This document shows positions 16,746 through 26,616 of a DNA stretch of 64,000 nucleotides, in pieces. The notes beneath the pieces are model-generated. The model had not been told where the DNA came from. It ran no database searches and saw nothing but the letters and a program-made list of their open reading frames with translations. Made by a program: the position numbers and the translations under genes. Every line of letters begins with the position of its first letter. Position 1 is the first letter of the stretch. Location of the stretch: NCBI RefSeq assembly GCF_009796825.1, contig NZ_CP047030.1, forward strand, positions 4,338,501 to 4,402,500, read 5' to 3'. Origin of the DNA: Algibacter sp. L3A6 (GTDB taxonomy: Bacteria > Bacteroidota > Bacteroidia > Flavobacteriales > Flavobacteriaceae).

Positions 16746-19163
16746 TTATTCAACATTAAAACTTCCTTTTAAACGAATATCCTTAGACGAAGAACCTATT
16801 TCTATTATGAATCTACCCGGTTCAGTCACTCTTACCATATCGTTATTCAAAAGGCTCAAATCTTTAGTATTTAGATTAAACACAACAAGCTGTTCTTCGC
16901 CTGGCTTAAGAGAGATTCGTTTAAATCCTCTTAACACTTTTTCATAAGTGACCACGGAACTAACTTCATCAGATATATATAACTGAGCAACCTCATCACC
17001 TTTGTATTTCCCTGTGTTTTTAATCACACATTGTATCGTAAGCTCAGAATTAGCAGTAGCAGTATCTGTACTTAATACAAAGTTGCTATATTCAAAATTC
17101 GTATAACTTAAGCCATAACCAAATGGATATAGTCCACTACTAACACGTGTATTACCAATTCCATTAGGGCCTTTAGCATGCTGTCCTGCCTGTGCACTTT
17201 GTTTTGTTGGAAAGTTATAAGGCACCTGTCCCACAGATCGAGGAAAAGTAACAGGTAACTTCCCTCCTGGATTATAGGAACCAAAAAGTGTTTCAGCAAT
17301 GGCCTGCCCGCCATATTCACCAGGAAACCAAGCCTCAAGAATTGCAGGAACATCTCTATCTAAACGGTTAATTGTTAACACCCTTCCATTTATAAGCACT
17401 ACTACAATTGGTTTCCCTGTTTTAATAAGCTCATCCATTAATTTTCGCTGTACAGGCGGTAAATTAAGCGATGTGCGAGAACGGGATTCACCAACAATAT
17501 GTTCACTTTCGCCAAGTACAGCGATTATAAGATCATTGTTTTTAGCTGCAGCAGCTGCATCACTTATCATTTTCTCATTCTCATCAGAAAATGGCATGGG
17601 GTATAATTCATTTTCAGGAAAATTAGGATCCGTAATATCACAGCCTGGGAAATAGTTAATCTGACTTTGTTTACCAACATAGGTTTGAATACCGTCTAAT
17701 ACTGTTATTACATTAATATCAGAAGGGCCGTATCTACTCAATGAATGCTCTTTATTGGTGGCATTTGGTCCTGTTACAAGAATGTTATCCCACTGTTTTA
17801 TGTCTATTGGCAACAACTGATTTTCATTCTTTAATAAGACCATTGATTCACGTGAAGCTTGAAGAGCAATTTTCTCATTTTCGCTACTATGTGTTATTTC
17901 ATCAGCTTTTTCAGGAACCCCATAAGGATTGTCAAATAAACCAACCGTAAACTTAACTCTTAAAACATCTTTCACTAGATTATCAATAACAGACACTGGA
18001 ATAGCTCCTTCAGAAATTAACTCTCTAAGTGGTTTAATATAATTCTGAGGAGCATTAAAATTGGTACGCACATTTAAACCTGCTAGTACAGCTAAGCGAA
18101 CTGTTTCTTTATAAGAATCGGCAATCTTATGACGTCCTTCAAGACCGCCCACTGCCCAACTATCAGAAACTACGTATCCTTTAAACCTAAACTGATTGCG
18201 TAATATTTCAGTTAAAAAGTAATTACTAGATGTAATCGGCACTCCATTATAGTCGTTATAGGAACTCATAACACCCATCGCTCCTGCCTCTTGTATTGCT
18301 ACTCTAAAAGGTTCCAAATACATATCATGAAGTTCACGCTCATTTACATGAGGATCTGTACGAGCCTTTCCATCACGCCCACCTTTGGGAGAGCCATAAA
18401 CAGCAAAATGCTTCGCCGTAGATATTATGTTTTGGCTTTGTAGACCTTTAACCATGGCTTTACCATACTGAGAGACGAGATAAGGGTCTTCTCCATAACA
18501 CTCAACAACACGACCCCATCTAGGATCTCTTGCTAAATCAAGAATAGGTGAATAAACATTTGTATATCCATTAACACGAGCCTCTTCACCCGTGATTTTA
18601 CCTATTTTATTTATAAGTTCAGTATTCCAAGTACTCCCCACTCCTATTTGAGCAGGGAAACAGGTTGCTCCTTTAAAACACAAACCTCGTATTCCTTCAT
18701 TAGTAAATTCAACAGGTATCCCTAGTCTTGTTTCTTCAATAAACCAGCGCTGTACTTCATTAAGTGCTCGCCTATGTAAAGATGGAGGAGACAAGAAATT
18801 ACTGTTTTCACTTTTCTTTCCTACATTATTTAAATGCTCATCAATATTAGCCAAACCATCTTTCCAAATTTCATTTTTCCAGTTTTCCGTTGGTAGTTCA
18901 TCTTTAGCTACTCTACCATAACCATATAGAGTTACCATCTGACAAGTTTTCTCCTCAATTGTCATTTGACTCAGGAGATCATTTATCCTATTCTCTATAG
19001 GTTCAGTAAGATCCTCATAAACATCTTTTTTATTATTTTTATTTAGATCAATCCAGTTGTCATTATATATATCTGCTTGTTCTTTTTCCGAAACAAATAA
19101 TTGAGCAGATGCATTTTTGTAAATGGCTAAAGAGAGAATTGAAATTACAATTAGTTTTTTCAT
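16746..19163 (-). CDS. GH3 beta-glycosidase, exported (805 aa)
   Basis: Full-length GH3: signal peptide MKKLIVISILSLAIYKNASA; an N-terminal (beta/alpha)8 domain with DPRWGRVVECYGEDPYL, KHFAVYGSP and the nucleophile strand GYVVSDSWAV (Asp); an alpha/beta sandwich domain with the general-acid region GESEHIVGESRSR; and a C-terminal fibronectin-III-like domain (YPFGYGLSYTNFEY, RGFKRISLKPGEEQLV). The architecture is that of periplasmic beta-glucosidases/xylosidases. In this locus it may remove beta-linked side sugars such as xylose or glucose from the sulfated polysaccharide; specificity is not decidable from sequence. It lies 142 bp after the GH29 gene and 18 bp before the T9SS gene. Confidence 0.93.
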   Translation of the reverse strand: MKKLIVISILSLAIYKNASAQLFVSEKEQADIYNDNWIDLNKNNKKDVYEDLTEPIENRINDLLSQMTIEEKTCQMVTLYGYGRVAKDELPTENWKNEIWKDGLANIDEHLNNVGKKSENSNFLSPPSLHRRALNEVQRWFIEETRLGIPVEFTNEGIRGLCFKGATCFPAQIGVGSTWNTELINKIGKITGEEARVNGYTNVYSPILDLARDPRWGRVVECYGEDPYLVSQYGKAMVKGLQSQNIISTAKHFAVYGSPKGGRDGKARTDPHVNERELHDMYLEPFRVAIQEAGAMGVMSSYNDYNGVPITSSNYFLTEILRNQFRFKGYVVSDSWAVGGLEGRHKIADSYKETVRLAVLAGLNVRTNFNAPQNYIKPLRELISEGAIPVSVIDNLVKDVLRVKFTVGLFDNPYGVPEKADEITHSSENEKIALQASRESMVLLKNENQLLPIDIKQWDNILVTGPNATNKEHSLSRYGPSDINVITVLDGIQTYVGKQSQINYFPGCDITDPNFPENELYPMPFSDENEKMISDAAAAAKNNDLIIAVLGESEHIVGESRSRTSLNLPPVQRKLMDELIKTGKPIVVVLINGRVLTINRLDRDVPAILEAWFPGEYGGQAIAETLFGSYNPGGKLPVTFPRSVGQVPYNFPTKQSAQAGQHAKGPNGIGNTRVSSGLYPFGYGLSYTNFEYSNFVLSTDTATANSELTIQCVIKNTGKYKGDEVAQLYISDEVSSVVTYEKVLRGFKRISLKPGEEQLVVFNLNTKDLSLLNNDMVRVTEPGRFIIEIGSSSKDIRLKGSFNVE

Positions 19164-19305
19164 ACTTTATATTAATGTATGTTAATAAATTACGTACTAG
19201 TGATTTCCTTAAAAATTCTTATAAGTATATCATACATTTTTTAACTATATTAAAAAATAGAAAATTTTCAATTCTATTCTCCTATAGCTTTATTATAGGT
19301 TTCTG

Positions 19306-20745
19306 TTACTTAAACGACAACTTCACAACATCTACAAGCCCCGAACGGTTTACATCAGGCAACGTAAGCGTAAGAGTTCCTGCTTTCCATTTGAAAACAA
19401 TTTTCTCACCAGTACGCAGTAATACTGCACTATTCGGTCTCGGAACATCTTTCCAAATAACAGTATTCGTATACTCAGGAAGCGTAGGAATCATATCCTT
19501 AGTTTTTCGGAGCTTCTGCATCTGCGAAGGAAACTGTTCAAAAGATTCCGGAAGCTTCGGAAGAAAATGGATGTAAGCATTTTTTCCGTCCTTCGATAAT
19601 GTGATCGGCTGGTTACACTTTTCCGGCCACGGCCCAGCCATGATTTCATAAACTGCCTCACTACTGTGTTTCATCCATTCGGCCATTTTGTTCCAGCACA
19701 CTATCGCTTCCTCCGGAGTTTCACCATCTCCTTTAGGGCCTACGTTTGCAAGCAGGTTACCACCCCAAGCACGAAGGCAGGAAACATTGGTTAATGTAAA
19801 TGCAGCATCCGCATGAGGAAAATTATCCTGATAACTCCAAAATCGCATAGGCCACAATGGTGTACAAGTTTCAAACCAAGTATTAAAACGCTTCTCGGGT
19901 AGTTTTCCTTCGGAATGACCAAAATCTCCCGGCTCATTGTTACGGGCGTTAATCACAATACCTGGTTGCAATTCGCGCACTTTGTCATTAGGAAGTTGAC
20001 CTTTCCCTCCATCAAACCACATAAGATCAATCTTACCATAGTTGGTAAGTAATTCAGTCAAATGCTGTCGTACTAGATTTCGCCCTTCTTCTTGTTTTTT
20101 CTCCGACATCTTTGGCAGCTTATCTACCTGTTTGTGATTCATATCTAACTTCACTTTCCTGTCAAATGACCAGCTTCTATACTCTCGTTCAAAATACCAA
20201 TCTGGCGGAGAATAATAGAAACCTACTTTAAGGCCATGTTTACGACATGCATTCACAAACTCCTGCACAAAATCTCGACCATCAAAGGTATGTTTCGTAC
20301 CTATTTCGCCATATTCTGTTGGCCAAAGTGTAAATCCGTCATGGTGCTTAGTGGTAAAAACAGCATAAGTAAAACCAGCCGCTTTTGCTGCAGCTAACAT
20401 TGTATCATAATCCACATTTGGAGCTTTCCAGTCTTCCATCAACGCATAATAATCATTAGGTACCGTGGTGTAATCCCACCACGGACGATTCGCTAGCGTA
20501 GTCCAAGAAAGCCCTCCTTTCCCTTGTACAGCTGCCATTCCCCAATGGATAAAAAGCCCAAGTCCAGCATCAGGAAACCACTGTGCCTCAGAGAGTCTGT
20601 TTTGGGATGTTAACTGAATTCCTGACTGCCCCAATGCCTCTGCCTGTGCTTTGGCTGCCTCCTCAATTTCAGAATTAGACTGTGCTGTAGCAGCTCCACC
20701 CACAAAACATGCAAGAATTAATGAGATATAAAACGATAATTTCAT
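19306..20745 (-). CDS. GH29 alpha-L-fucosidase, exported (479 aa)
   Basis: GH29 hallmarks in order: GLFIHWG (residues ~60-67), FTTKHHDGF, KVGFYYSPPDWY, LMWFDGG with the nucleophile Asp, and GGNLLANVGPKGDG. The signal peptide is MKLSFYISLILACFVGGAATA. It releases terminal alpha-L-fucose from oligosaccharides in the periplasm with retention. It heads a unit with GH3 and the T9SS gene, with a shared promoter box about 200 bp upstream and a palindromic site in the leader. Its coding DNA is visibly more GC-rich than the neighbouring GH29 genes, hinting at a separate origin. Confidence 0.93.
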   Translation of the reverse strand: MKLSFYISLILACFVGGAATAQSNSEIEEAAKAQAEALGQSGIQLTSQNRLSEAQWFPDAGLGLFIHWGMAAVQGKGGLSWTTLANRPWWDYTTVPNDYYALMEDWKAPNVDYDTMLAAAKAAGFTYAVFTTKHHDGFTLWPTEYGEIGTKHTFDGRDFVQEFVNACRKHGLKVGFYYSPPDWYFEREYRSWSFDRKVKLDMNHKQVDKLPKMSEKKQEEGRNLVRQHLTELLTNYGKIDLMWFDGGKGQLPNDKVRELQPGIVINARNNEPGDFGHSEGKLPEKRFNTWFETCTPLWPMRFWSYQDNFPHADAAFTLTNVSCLRAWGGNLLANVGPKGDGETPEEAIVCWNKMAEWMKHSSEAVYEIMAGPWPEKCNQPITLSKDGKNAYIHFLPKLPESFEQFPSQMQKLRKTKDMIPTLPEYTNTVIWKDVPRPNSAVLLRTGEKIVFKWKAGTLTLTLPDVNRSGLVDVVKLSFK

Positions 20746-20886
20746 TTACTTATTTTTTTTTGATTACTTATTATTACACAATTCTATTTATTCGTTTAAC
20801 CAACTAAAGACTAAAGAATATCCATTTACAAAACTCAATCTTGTTTTTATTTAATCTTTCATAACATTCGCCTCTAAAACATGCTA

Positions 20887-20898
20887 GCAAACGTTTGC
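20887..20898. promoter_or_regulatory. 12-bp palindrome GCAAACGTTTGC, LacI-type operator candidate
   Basis: A perfect palindrome centred on CG, as in LacI/GalR-family operators. It lies between the predicted -7 element (20943-20950) and the ATG at 20745, hence in the 5' leader of the GH29 unit, where a bound repressor would block transcription. Confidence 0.5.
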
Positions 20899-20942
20899 GC
20901 ACACGAAAAAACTAGCTTTCATAAAATCCACTTATTTTAAAA

Positions 20943-21012
20943 CAAAGATGATTTAACTATGTAACAAAACTTTTCTCTAATCAATCATTTATTAGCTCAC
21001 TTTAGTCATTTT
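20943..21012 (-). promoter_or_regulatory. Shared PUL promoter box upstream of the GH29-GH3 unit
   Basis: Towards the gene: GACTAAAGTGAGCTAA, then GATTAGAGAAAA exactly 21 bp on, 20 bp, then CATCTTTG (20943-20950), one mismatch from TAnnTTTG. It aligns with the SusC promoter over more than 40 bp. Confidence 0.75.
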
Positions 21013-21067
21013 TGTTTTTGAAACATTTCTAGCGATTTAAGGAAAAAAAAGTTGTATTTCTAAAAAC

Positions 21068-22140
21068 TTATTTATCTACAGGTATTAACTCCAATCCTTT
21101 AAACTTATATCTACTACTTTTTTTAGATAACTTAGACGGATGTATAACTATTTGCTGTATTCCCTTTTTCTCTATTCTAACAGTAGCTGTTTGTAGTTTT
21201 TTATGCATTGCACCTAAGTTACCTTTGGCATCTAAAATCTGTGTATCACCAACTGTTTTTATTTCAAATTGTAAACGACCATCACCATTATCTTCCGTGA
21301 TGATTTTAAAAATCCCTGGCTGAGAAACGTTAACCGTCCACATAAGTCCTTGCTTAGGGTTTTCTCCCCAACGATGAGTCACTTTTTCTTCATAATCATA
21401 ACTTATCCTTCTAATTTTATATTCACATTTTTCAACAGGTAATACAATAGAACCATCTTTTTGCTGCTGCAATGTCTCATCTACTACTTTAGCTATTTCA
21501 TCTTCTAAATCTAATACAACTACAGTAACCTTTGGATCTCTTAAACTATCAGGTACATCAATCTTAACAAAATCTTTTTCTTGCTTAAAACTCAACCCTT
21601 TTTGTTGGATATCTGACAAACAATACGCCTTTGACACCTTAGATAATAATCCTTTAAGTGATACTCCTGAAGATTCAAAATTTTTAATATGCAAATAAAT
21701 TTTACCTGGTTTACTGGTAATGGCATATGGAGGGAATTTTAAAGGACTAGGATCAGCACCATAAATAGCTTCAACATTAATTTTGAGCCAGTCTCCAATA
21801 GCAGTGATACTATTTATCTGTGATTGAGGTATGGTTCCATCAGGTCGTGGTGCAACATTTAGTAAATAAACACCTCCGTTACCGACAATACGGCACAGAC
21901 TATAAATAAAATCACTATACTCTTCAGAACGATCATTTTCGGCACCAAAAGAAGTATAGCCCTATCCTCTTTGAGTAACTGATTCATGAGTTTGCCATGG
22001 AACCTTTAAATCTGATAACCAAGCTGCCTTACTAACACTTGGTGTCTTTCCATTGTCTATAGAAACATCAAAATGGCCAAATCCTTGACCTAATCTTGAA
22101 TTAACCAATGCTCCTGGTTGGTTCTCTTTTACCACACCAA
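21068..22140 (-). pseudogene. GH29-type fucosidase, C-terminal two-thirds with an internal stop
   Basis: It reads in one frame from about 22140: QPGALVNSRLGQGFGHFDVS, KVPWQTHESVTQRG, a TAG stop (21962-21964), then SFGAENDRSEEYSDFIY, GNGGVYLLNVAPRPDGTIPQ, and a C-terminal beta domain (208 aa, to 21068). GGVYLLNVAPRPDG is the GH29 motif equivalent to GGNLLxNVxPxxxG. The N-terminus with FIHWG and the nucleophile is missing; the sequence joins a sialate O-acetylesterase fragment at about 22140. The C-terminal domain closely matches the fragment at 48601-49145. Confidence 0.8.
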
Positions 22141-22715
22141 CCCTCTACAAGCAAATGGAACTAATGGATGCTCATTAACCCACTCACCTTCACAAGTATC
22201 TTGAGGTTCAAATGCAACGGTTCTTTTCACATTAAAACTTCTAATGTTTCTGGCTGATGGTATTAAACTTTTTATTTCTGGAACTGCACCCACACGAAAT
22301 TACATATTAGATTGCCCTGAACAAATCCAAACATCGCCAACTACAATATCTAAAATTTGTATAACCTCTTGTTTAACCGAAGATGACACAACCATAGCTC
22401 TTGGTTCAAAACTAGCTTTTAAAGCTGCTAAATCTATACGCCATTTACCATTTGAACCGACTACCGTACTTTTTTCTGAGTTTGCAAATTCTACGGTAAT
22501 GGTTGCTCCAGCTTCTGCCTTTCCCCATACAGGAATGGGCATATCGCGTTGTAAAACCATGTGATCTTTAAAAAGCGACGCCAATTCTAATGTAACTTCA
22601 GAAGTAGATCTTAAAATTGGTTCTGTTACTGCAAACAGGTATTATTTGCAAATAATAAAGTGCTTAAATTTAAGCTAAAACCTACAATTAAAATACTTAA
22701 TTTTTTTATTTTCAA
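22141..22715 (-). pseudogene. Sialate O-acetylesterase-like N-terminal fragment
   Basis: The pieces are a signal peptide from 22715 (codon TTG, perhaps a lost ATG: KIKKLSILIVGFSLNLS), a stop/frameshift near 22640, then LASLFKDHMVLQRDMPIPVW and GDVWICSGQSNM, where GxSQSNM-type Ser is the nucleophile of this SGNH esterase family. A stop follows directly after SGQSNM (about 22300), then EIKSLIPSARNIRSFNVKR. The gene is truncated at about 22140 by fusion to the GH29 remnant. The intact ancestor probably removed acetyl groups from the polymer. Confidence 0.78.
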
Positions 22716-22727
22716 TACATTTAATTG

Positions 22728-23855
22728 TTATAAGTTAGAAACAAAATAGTCTACTGTCTTTTGAATAATCCATTCGCGAGTTGGTTCGATATCTTTTCCT
22801 ACTTTTCTCCAGTTATGCCCTGCATTTTTGATGATTATTGTAGTTACAGGAATACCAATTTTTTTTGCTTTTTCTTCCATATAATAAGCATGCTTTACAG
22901 GAATGGTTGTATCACTATCTCCTTGAATCATCAATAAAGAAGGACTTTTTTTGGTTAAATAATTAATCGGACTCATTTCTCTATACAAGGCCAACTTATC
23001 TTTTTCTTTGGTGTCTGGCATTAATATTCGGGGTCCAAATCTATCTCTAAAGTTTTCTCTGTTATCATGATTAAATAAACTTGTTTTTTCAAAATCACAT
23101 GGTCCATACCATGAAACTCCTGCAACCATTTTATAGTCATAACCTTTTAATAAACGATCGCCTTCTAAACTTTCAGGAGAGCTTAACAATAACATTTGCG
23201 AAATCTGACCTCCAGCTGAATCTCCAAAAGAATAAAATCGACTTTTATCTACCCCTAATTCCTTATTGTTTTTAGATAAATAACGAAGGGCATCTTTACA
23301 ATCTATTACACAATCTCGCATTGCAGTTGTACCATTTTTTTCCCACAGTCTATAACTAACTGAAACTACACAAAACCCTTTTTCTAAAAGTGCTGTATGT
23401 ACTGTTTTAAATGATGCATTGGAAGCTCCATGTCGGCTACCCGCAGCCCAACCACCGCCATGCGTATAAATTACAACTGGTAATTTTTGATTTTCTTTTA
23501 CATTTTTAGGATAATAAATATCTAGGTATAAATCTTCTTCATTCGTGACTTTATACAATACATTTAACTTTCGTTTTCCTCCAGTATTTAAATAAGGGAC
23601 TTGTATTTTACTTGCATACTCTTCAAAACTAATCTGATTGTCTTTATTTGCATCAAATCTTTTTAATTTTTTCCAGCTTCGTTCATTTTCCTTTTCAGAA
23701 AACTGACCATCCTTATTTTTATCTAATTTTACCCAGGCTTTTTTCACGTATAATTCACGATACCTCCCTTCAGATTGATCATCTGTTTGAGAAATTACTT
23801 TTAAAAATGGAAATGTTATAAGTAACAGCAATAAATGTAATTGTTTTCTTTTCAT
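22728..23855 (-). CDS. Exported alpha/beta-hydrolase esterase with EF-hand pair (375 aa)
   Basis: A signal peptide (1-22) is followed by two calcium-binding EF-hand loops (DKNKDGQFSEKE and DANKDNQISFEE, about residues 44-80) and then an acetyl-esterase-type alpha/beta-hydrolase domain with the oxyanion motif HGGGW, the nucleophile elbow GDSAGG, the acid region MIQGDSDTTIPV and the catalytic His in NAGHNW. This layout (EF-hands plus BD-FAE-like hydrolase) is common in marine Bacteroidota glycan loci. It probably removes acetyl or other acyl esters from the polysaccharide. It has its own shared promoter box, and the broken esterase and GH29 genes lie downstream. Confidence 0.88.
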   Translation of the reverse strand: MKRKQLHLLLLLITFPFLKVISQTDDQSEGRYRELYVKKAWVKLDKNKDGQFSEKENERSWKKLKRFDANKDNQISFEEYASKIQVPYLNTGGKRKLNVLYKVTNEEDLYLDIYYPKNVKENQKLPVVIYTHGGGWAAGSRHGASNASFKTVHTALLEKGFCVVSVSYRLWEKNGTTAMRDCVIDCKDALRYLSKNNKELGVDKSRFYSFGDSAGGQISQMLLLSSPESLEGDRLLKGYDYKMVAGVSWYGPCDFEKTSLFNHDNRENFRDRFGPRILMPDTKEKDKLALYREMSPINYLTKKSPSLLMIQGDSDTTIPVKHAYYMEEKAKKIGIPVTTIIIKNAGHNWRKVGKDIEPTREWIIQKTVDYFVSNL

Positions 23856-23905
23856 AATAATTTATTAGAATTCAAAAAGATTAAAAATGTGTATTCATTA
23901 GGGTT

Positions 23906-23970
23906 CAAAAATAAACGAATTAAACAAAGCATACTTTCTCTTTTCAACCATTAACTTGCCCGTTTCAATA
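23906..23970 (-). promoter_or_regulatory. Shared PUL promoter box upstream of the esterase
   Basis: Towards the gene: GGGCAA, then GAGAAA exactly 21 bp on, 21 bp, then a perfect TAnnTTTG (TATTTTTG, 23906-23913), with the ATG at 23855. The remaining intergenic DNA (23971-24145) shows nothing else. Confidence 0.75.
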
Positions 23971-24145
23971 CAATTCCATAAAAATTTAGAAGTTTCCTAC
24001 TAGTAATAAAAAAAACCATTTTTAAATATTCAGAGGCATTAATATTCTTTTCTGTATCCTTTTGGAGAAGTGATAGATGCACGTTTACAACTTATCATAC
24101 ATCCGTGCCTATTCTAATAGTCACTATTATTTACTTCACAAACTA

Positions 24146-26505
24146 TTAGTTTATAAACTCTACGCTTATTTCTTTCTGATCTCTTATTATGGTAAATAAT
24201 ATATTCTCTCGATATTCGTATTTTTTATAAATTTCTATAAAATTTGAGATGTTTTTCACCTCTTCTGCTGTAACATTTATAATTACATCTCCTTCTTTAA
24301 GCGATGATTTTGACAACTTACAATTTTCATCAATCTTCAAAACGATAACACCATCCATACTGTGGATTCCGAAAGAAGATTGTTCTTCTATTGTTTCTAT
24401 TTCTTTAAGGGTGACTCCTAACCATTTTTTAGTTTTCGCACTTACTCTTCCTGACAAATGAATATTCAAGTCAGGAATTTCAGGTTCTTTTGCTATAGCT
24501 TTTAGTTTTGGATTTTGAACCCCAAAATTATCCATTCTGAAATTTTTAAAACCAATTTTTAAAGCTGGTGAACTATCCTTAACCGTAAAATCGCCATTCT
24601 TAGGGTTTACGAATAAAGGGTTACCATATAAACTATTTGTATCTGTCCCTTTATCCCTAGACCTTTCTAATGCTTTTTTATTCGGAAATAAATTATAATC
24701 CACTTCTTTACCCCAACCTTTAAGACGTATATCTGCATATTTTTTCATGACAATATTATTGGTAAAAACATCTTCACTATTTGAAAACCAAACATGCGGA
24801 TGGAAGGAATTATTTACCATTATATTATTTTTAACAACGCGATAATAGCCCTCTCGTAATTTTATTCCCCTGTTTAAACAGAGGTTATTGTAAATTTCAT
24901 AATTAGAAGAGCCATCATCTAAATCAATATCCCAACCATGGTCACAACGAAATCTGTTGTTTCTAATAATGGTAGTATACATAGCATCCCGCAATGGCAT
25001 TTTAGGGTTTTGTTTTACCAAACTATCCATTACATTGTATTTTGGATGCCAAAAACGGTCTCGACCCCAAGAGTTAAATGAACCGTGATCACTAGTCTCT
25101 AAAACGGTATTAAACACATCGTTAAATTCAATAATATGACCACCCCACGTACCTTCACTAACATTAATTCCTGAACGCGGCACATCATAAATACTATTGT
25201 TTTTTACGTGAATTTTCATTGCCATGGAAATCTGTACTCCGGCTACTTGCTTTTCAATACGTCCAATCTTATAAATTAAATTATTTTCCACTAAACAATT
25301 AGAAGGATATAATTCGTTTTTAGGACCTGTAACAGTATCCATATCTTTCATAGGAACAAATTCTCTATATTGATATGATGGGGAACGCACTGCTGTTGAA
25401 TCACCAACAAAAGAAATTGCAGATGCCCCACAATTATATATTTGGTTGCCAATAATTTCTATGTTTCTATTATAACCATTTGCAAAAATAAGGTTCCCTC
25501 CAAGGTTTGTGAATTCGCAATCATTAATAGAAACATTTTCTGTACCATCAAGCAATAAAGCGCCTCCTCTATAAATGGTCCAATCACTACGTAAAGTTGA
25601 TGATATTGTTCCATAAAAGTACGTGAAGCATGTTGAAAATTGATACCTGAGATATTCACATTCTTTACAGGATTTTCTAAACTCCCTTTAATTTCTAAAA
25701 GATGCTTTAAAACACTTACTTCAATTTTGGCATTTGCTAAATCTGTATCTCCATCTTTCCAAACATATAGTTTATGATTTGTTTTGTCTAAATACCATTC
25801 TTTATCACTATCCAATTCTTCAAATACATTTTCCACCATTCTATATTCTGGATGCATTGGCGATGGACGATTATTTTGATGTCCGCCTTTTAATTCGAAC
25901 TCTCCGTCCTCTGCTACATCAACGATTTCATAATGAAAACCACCCCAACATCCGCAATGCATAGCATGCAAAAAACCACCTATCGGGTTTTCCCAATTAG
26001 AGGTTCGTTCCTTATCGATAGCGTCTGCTGCATAACCTTGCCAATAGCCTCCATTTTCATCATAATTAGGATACCTTGCCAAAATTTGCTTTTCTCCATT
26101 TATAAAAAGTTGATTAAAATCTAATGTATTATCAATTGAAGTAACCAAAATTTTTTTATTGAAAGATTCCCATTTAGTATCAATAATCTTTGAACCTTTA
26201 ATAGTTACTTTATCTGCGCCTTCTCCAACAATGGCTATATTATTTAATTGAGAAGTGATAACTAAAGGAGAAGATAAATGATAATCGCCTTCTAGAAGAT
26301 GAATTGTAATAACATCTTCTTTACCCCTATTAATTAACCGAGCATTTTCTAAGGCATTTTTTAAGCCTTTAAAAGGTTTTTCTTTTGTTCCATCATTGGT
26401 ACTACTTCCCAATGGACTAACATAAATATCTATTGCTTTATTTTTACAACTTTGTACATTGATAATTAATAAAAACAAAAAACTTATATATAAGGTTTTT
26501 TTCAT
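24146..26505 (-). pseudogene. GH141-like beta-helix protein with C-terminal PDZ domain, frameshifted
   Basis: Two overlapping frames form one gene. The first part (26505 to about 25610) is a lipoprotein (LIINVQSC) with the start of a right-handed beta helix (IDIYVSPLGSSTNDGTKEKP, a typical GH141/pectate-lyase-like opening). The second part (about 25600 to 24146) continues with SDWTIYRGGALLLDGTENVS and many NNxI-type helix turns, then a PDZ-like domain (about the last 90 residues, WLGVTLKEI, SLKEGDVIINVTAEEV). One frameshift near 25600-25610 separates them; the protein families are otherwise continuous. GH141 includes alpha-L-fucosidases and xylanases. A sequencing error cannot be excluded. 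Confidence 0.8.
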
Positions 26506-26616
26506 TTAAATATAATTTATTTTAATAATCTAATACTCTGTATAAAAGTGCTATTTATTGTAAAACAAAAACATATCTATTTCAAATATAAGATATACAA
26601 TCCAAACAATTTGAAA

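Noticed and set aside
17108..17655. Open frames on both strands inside GH3
   Set aside because: They are shadows of the well-conserved GH3 frame and have no protein-like motifs.
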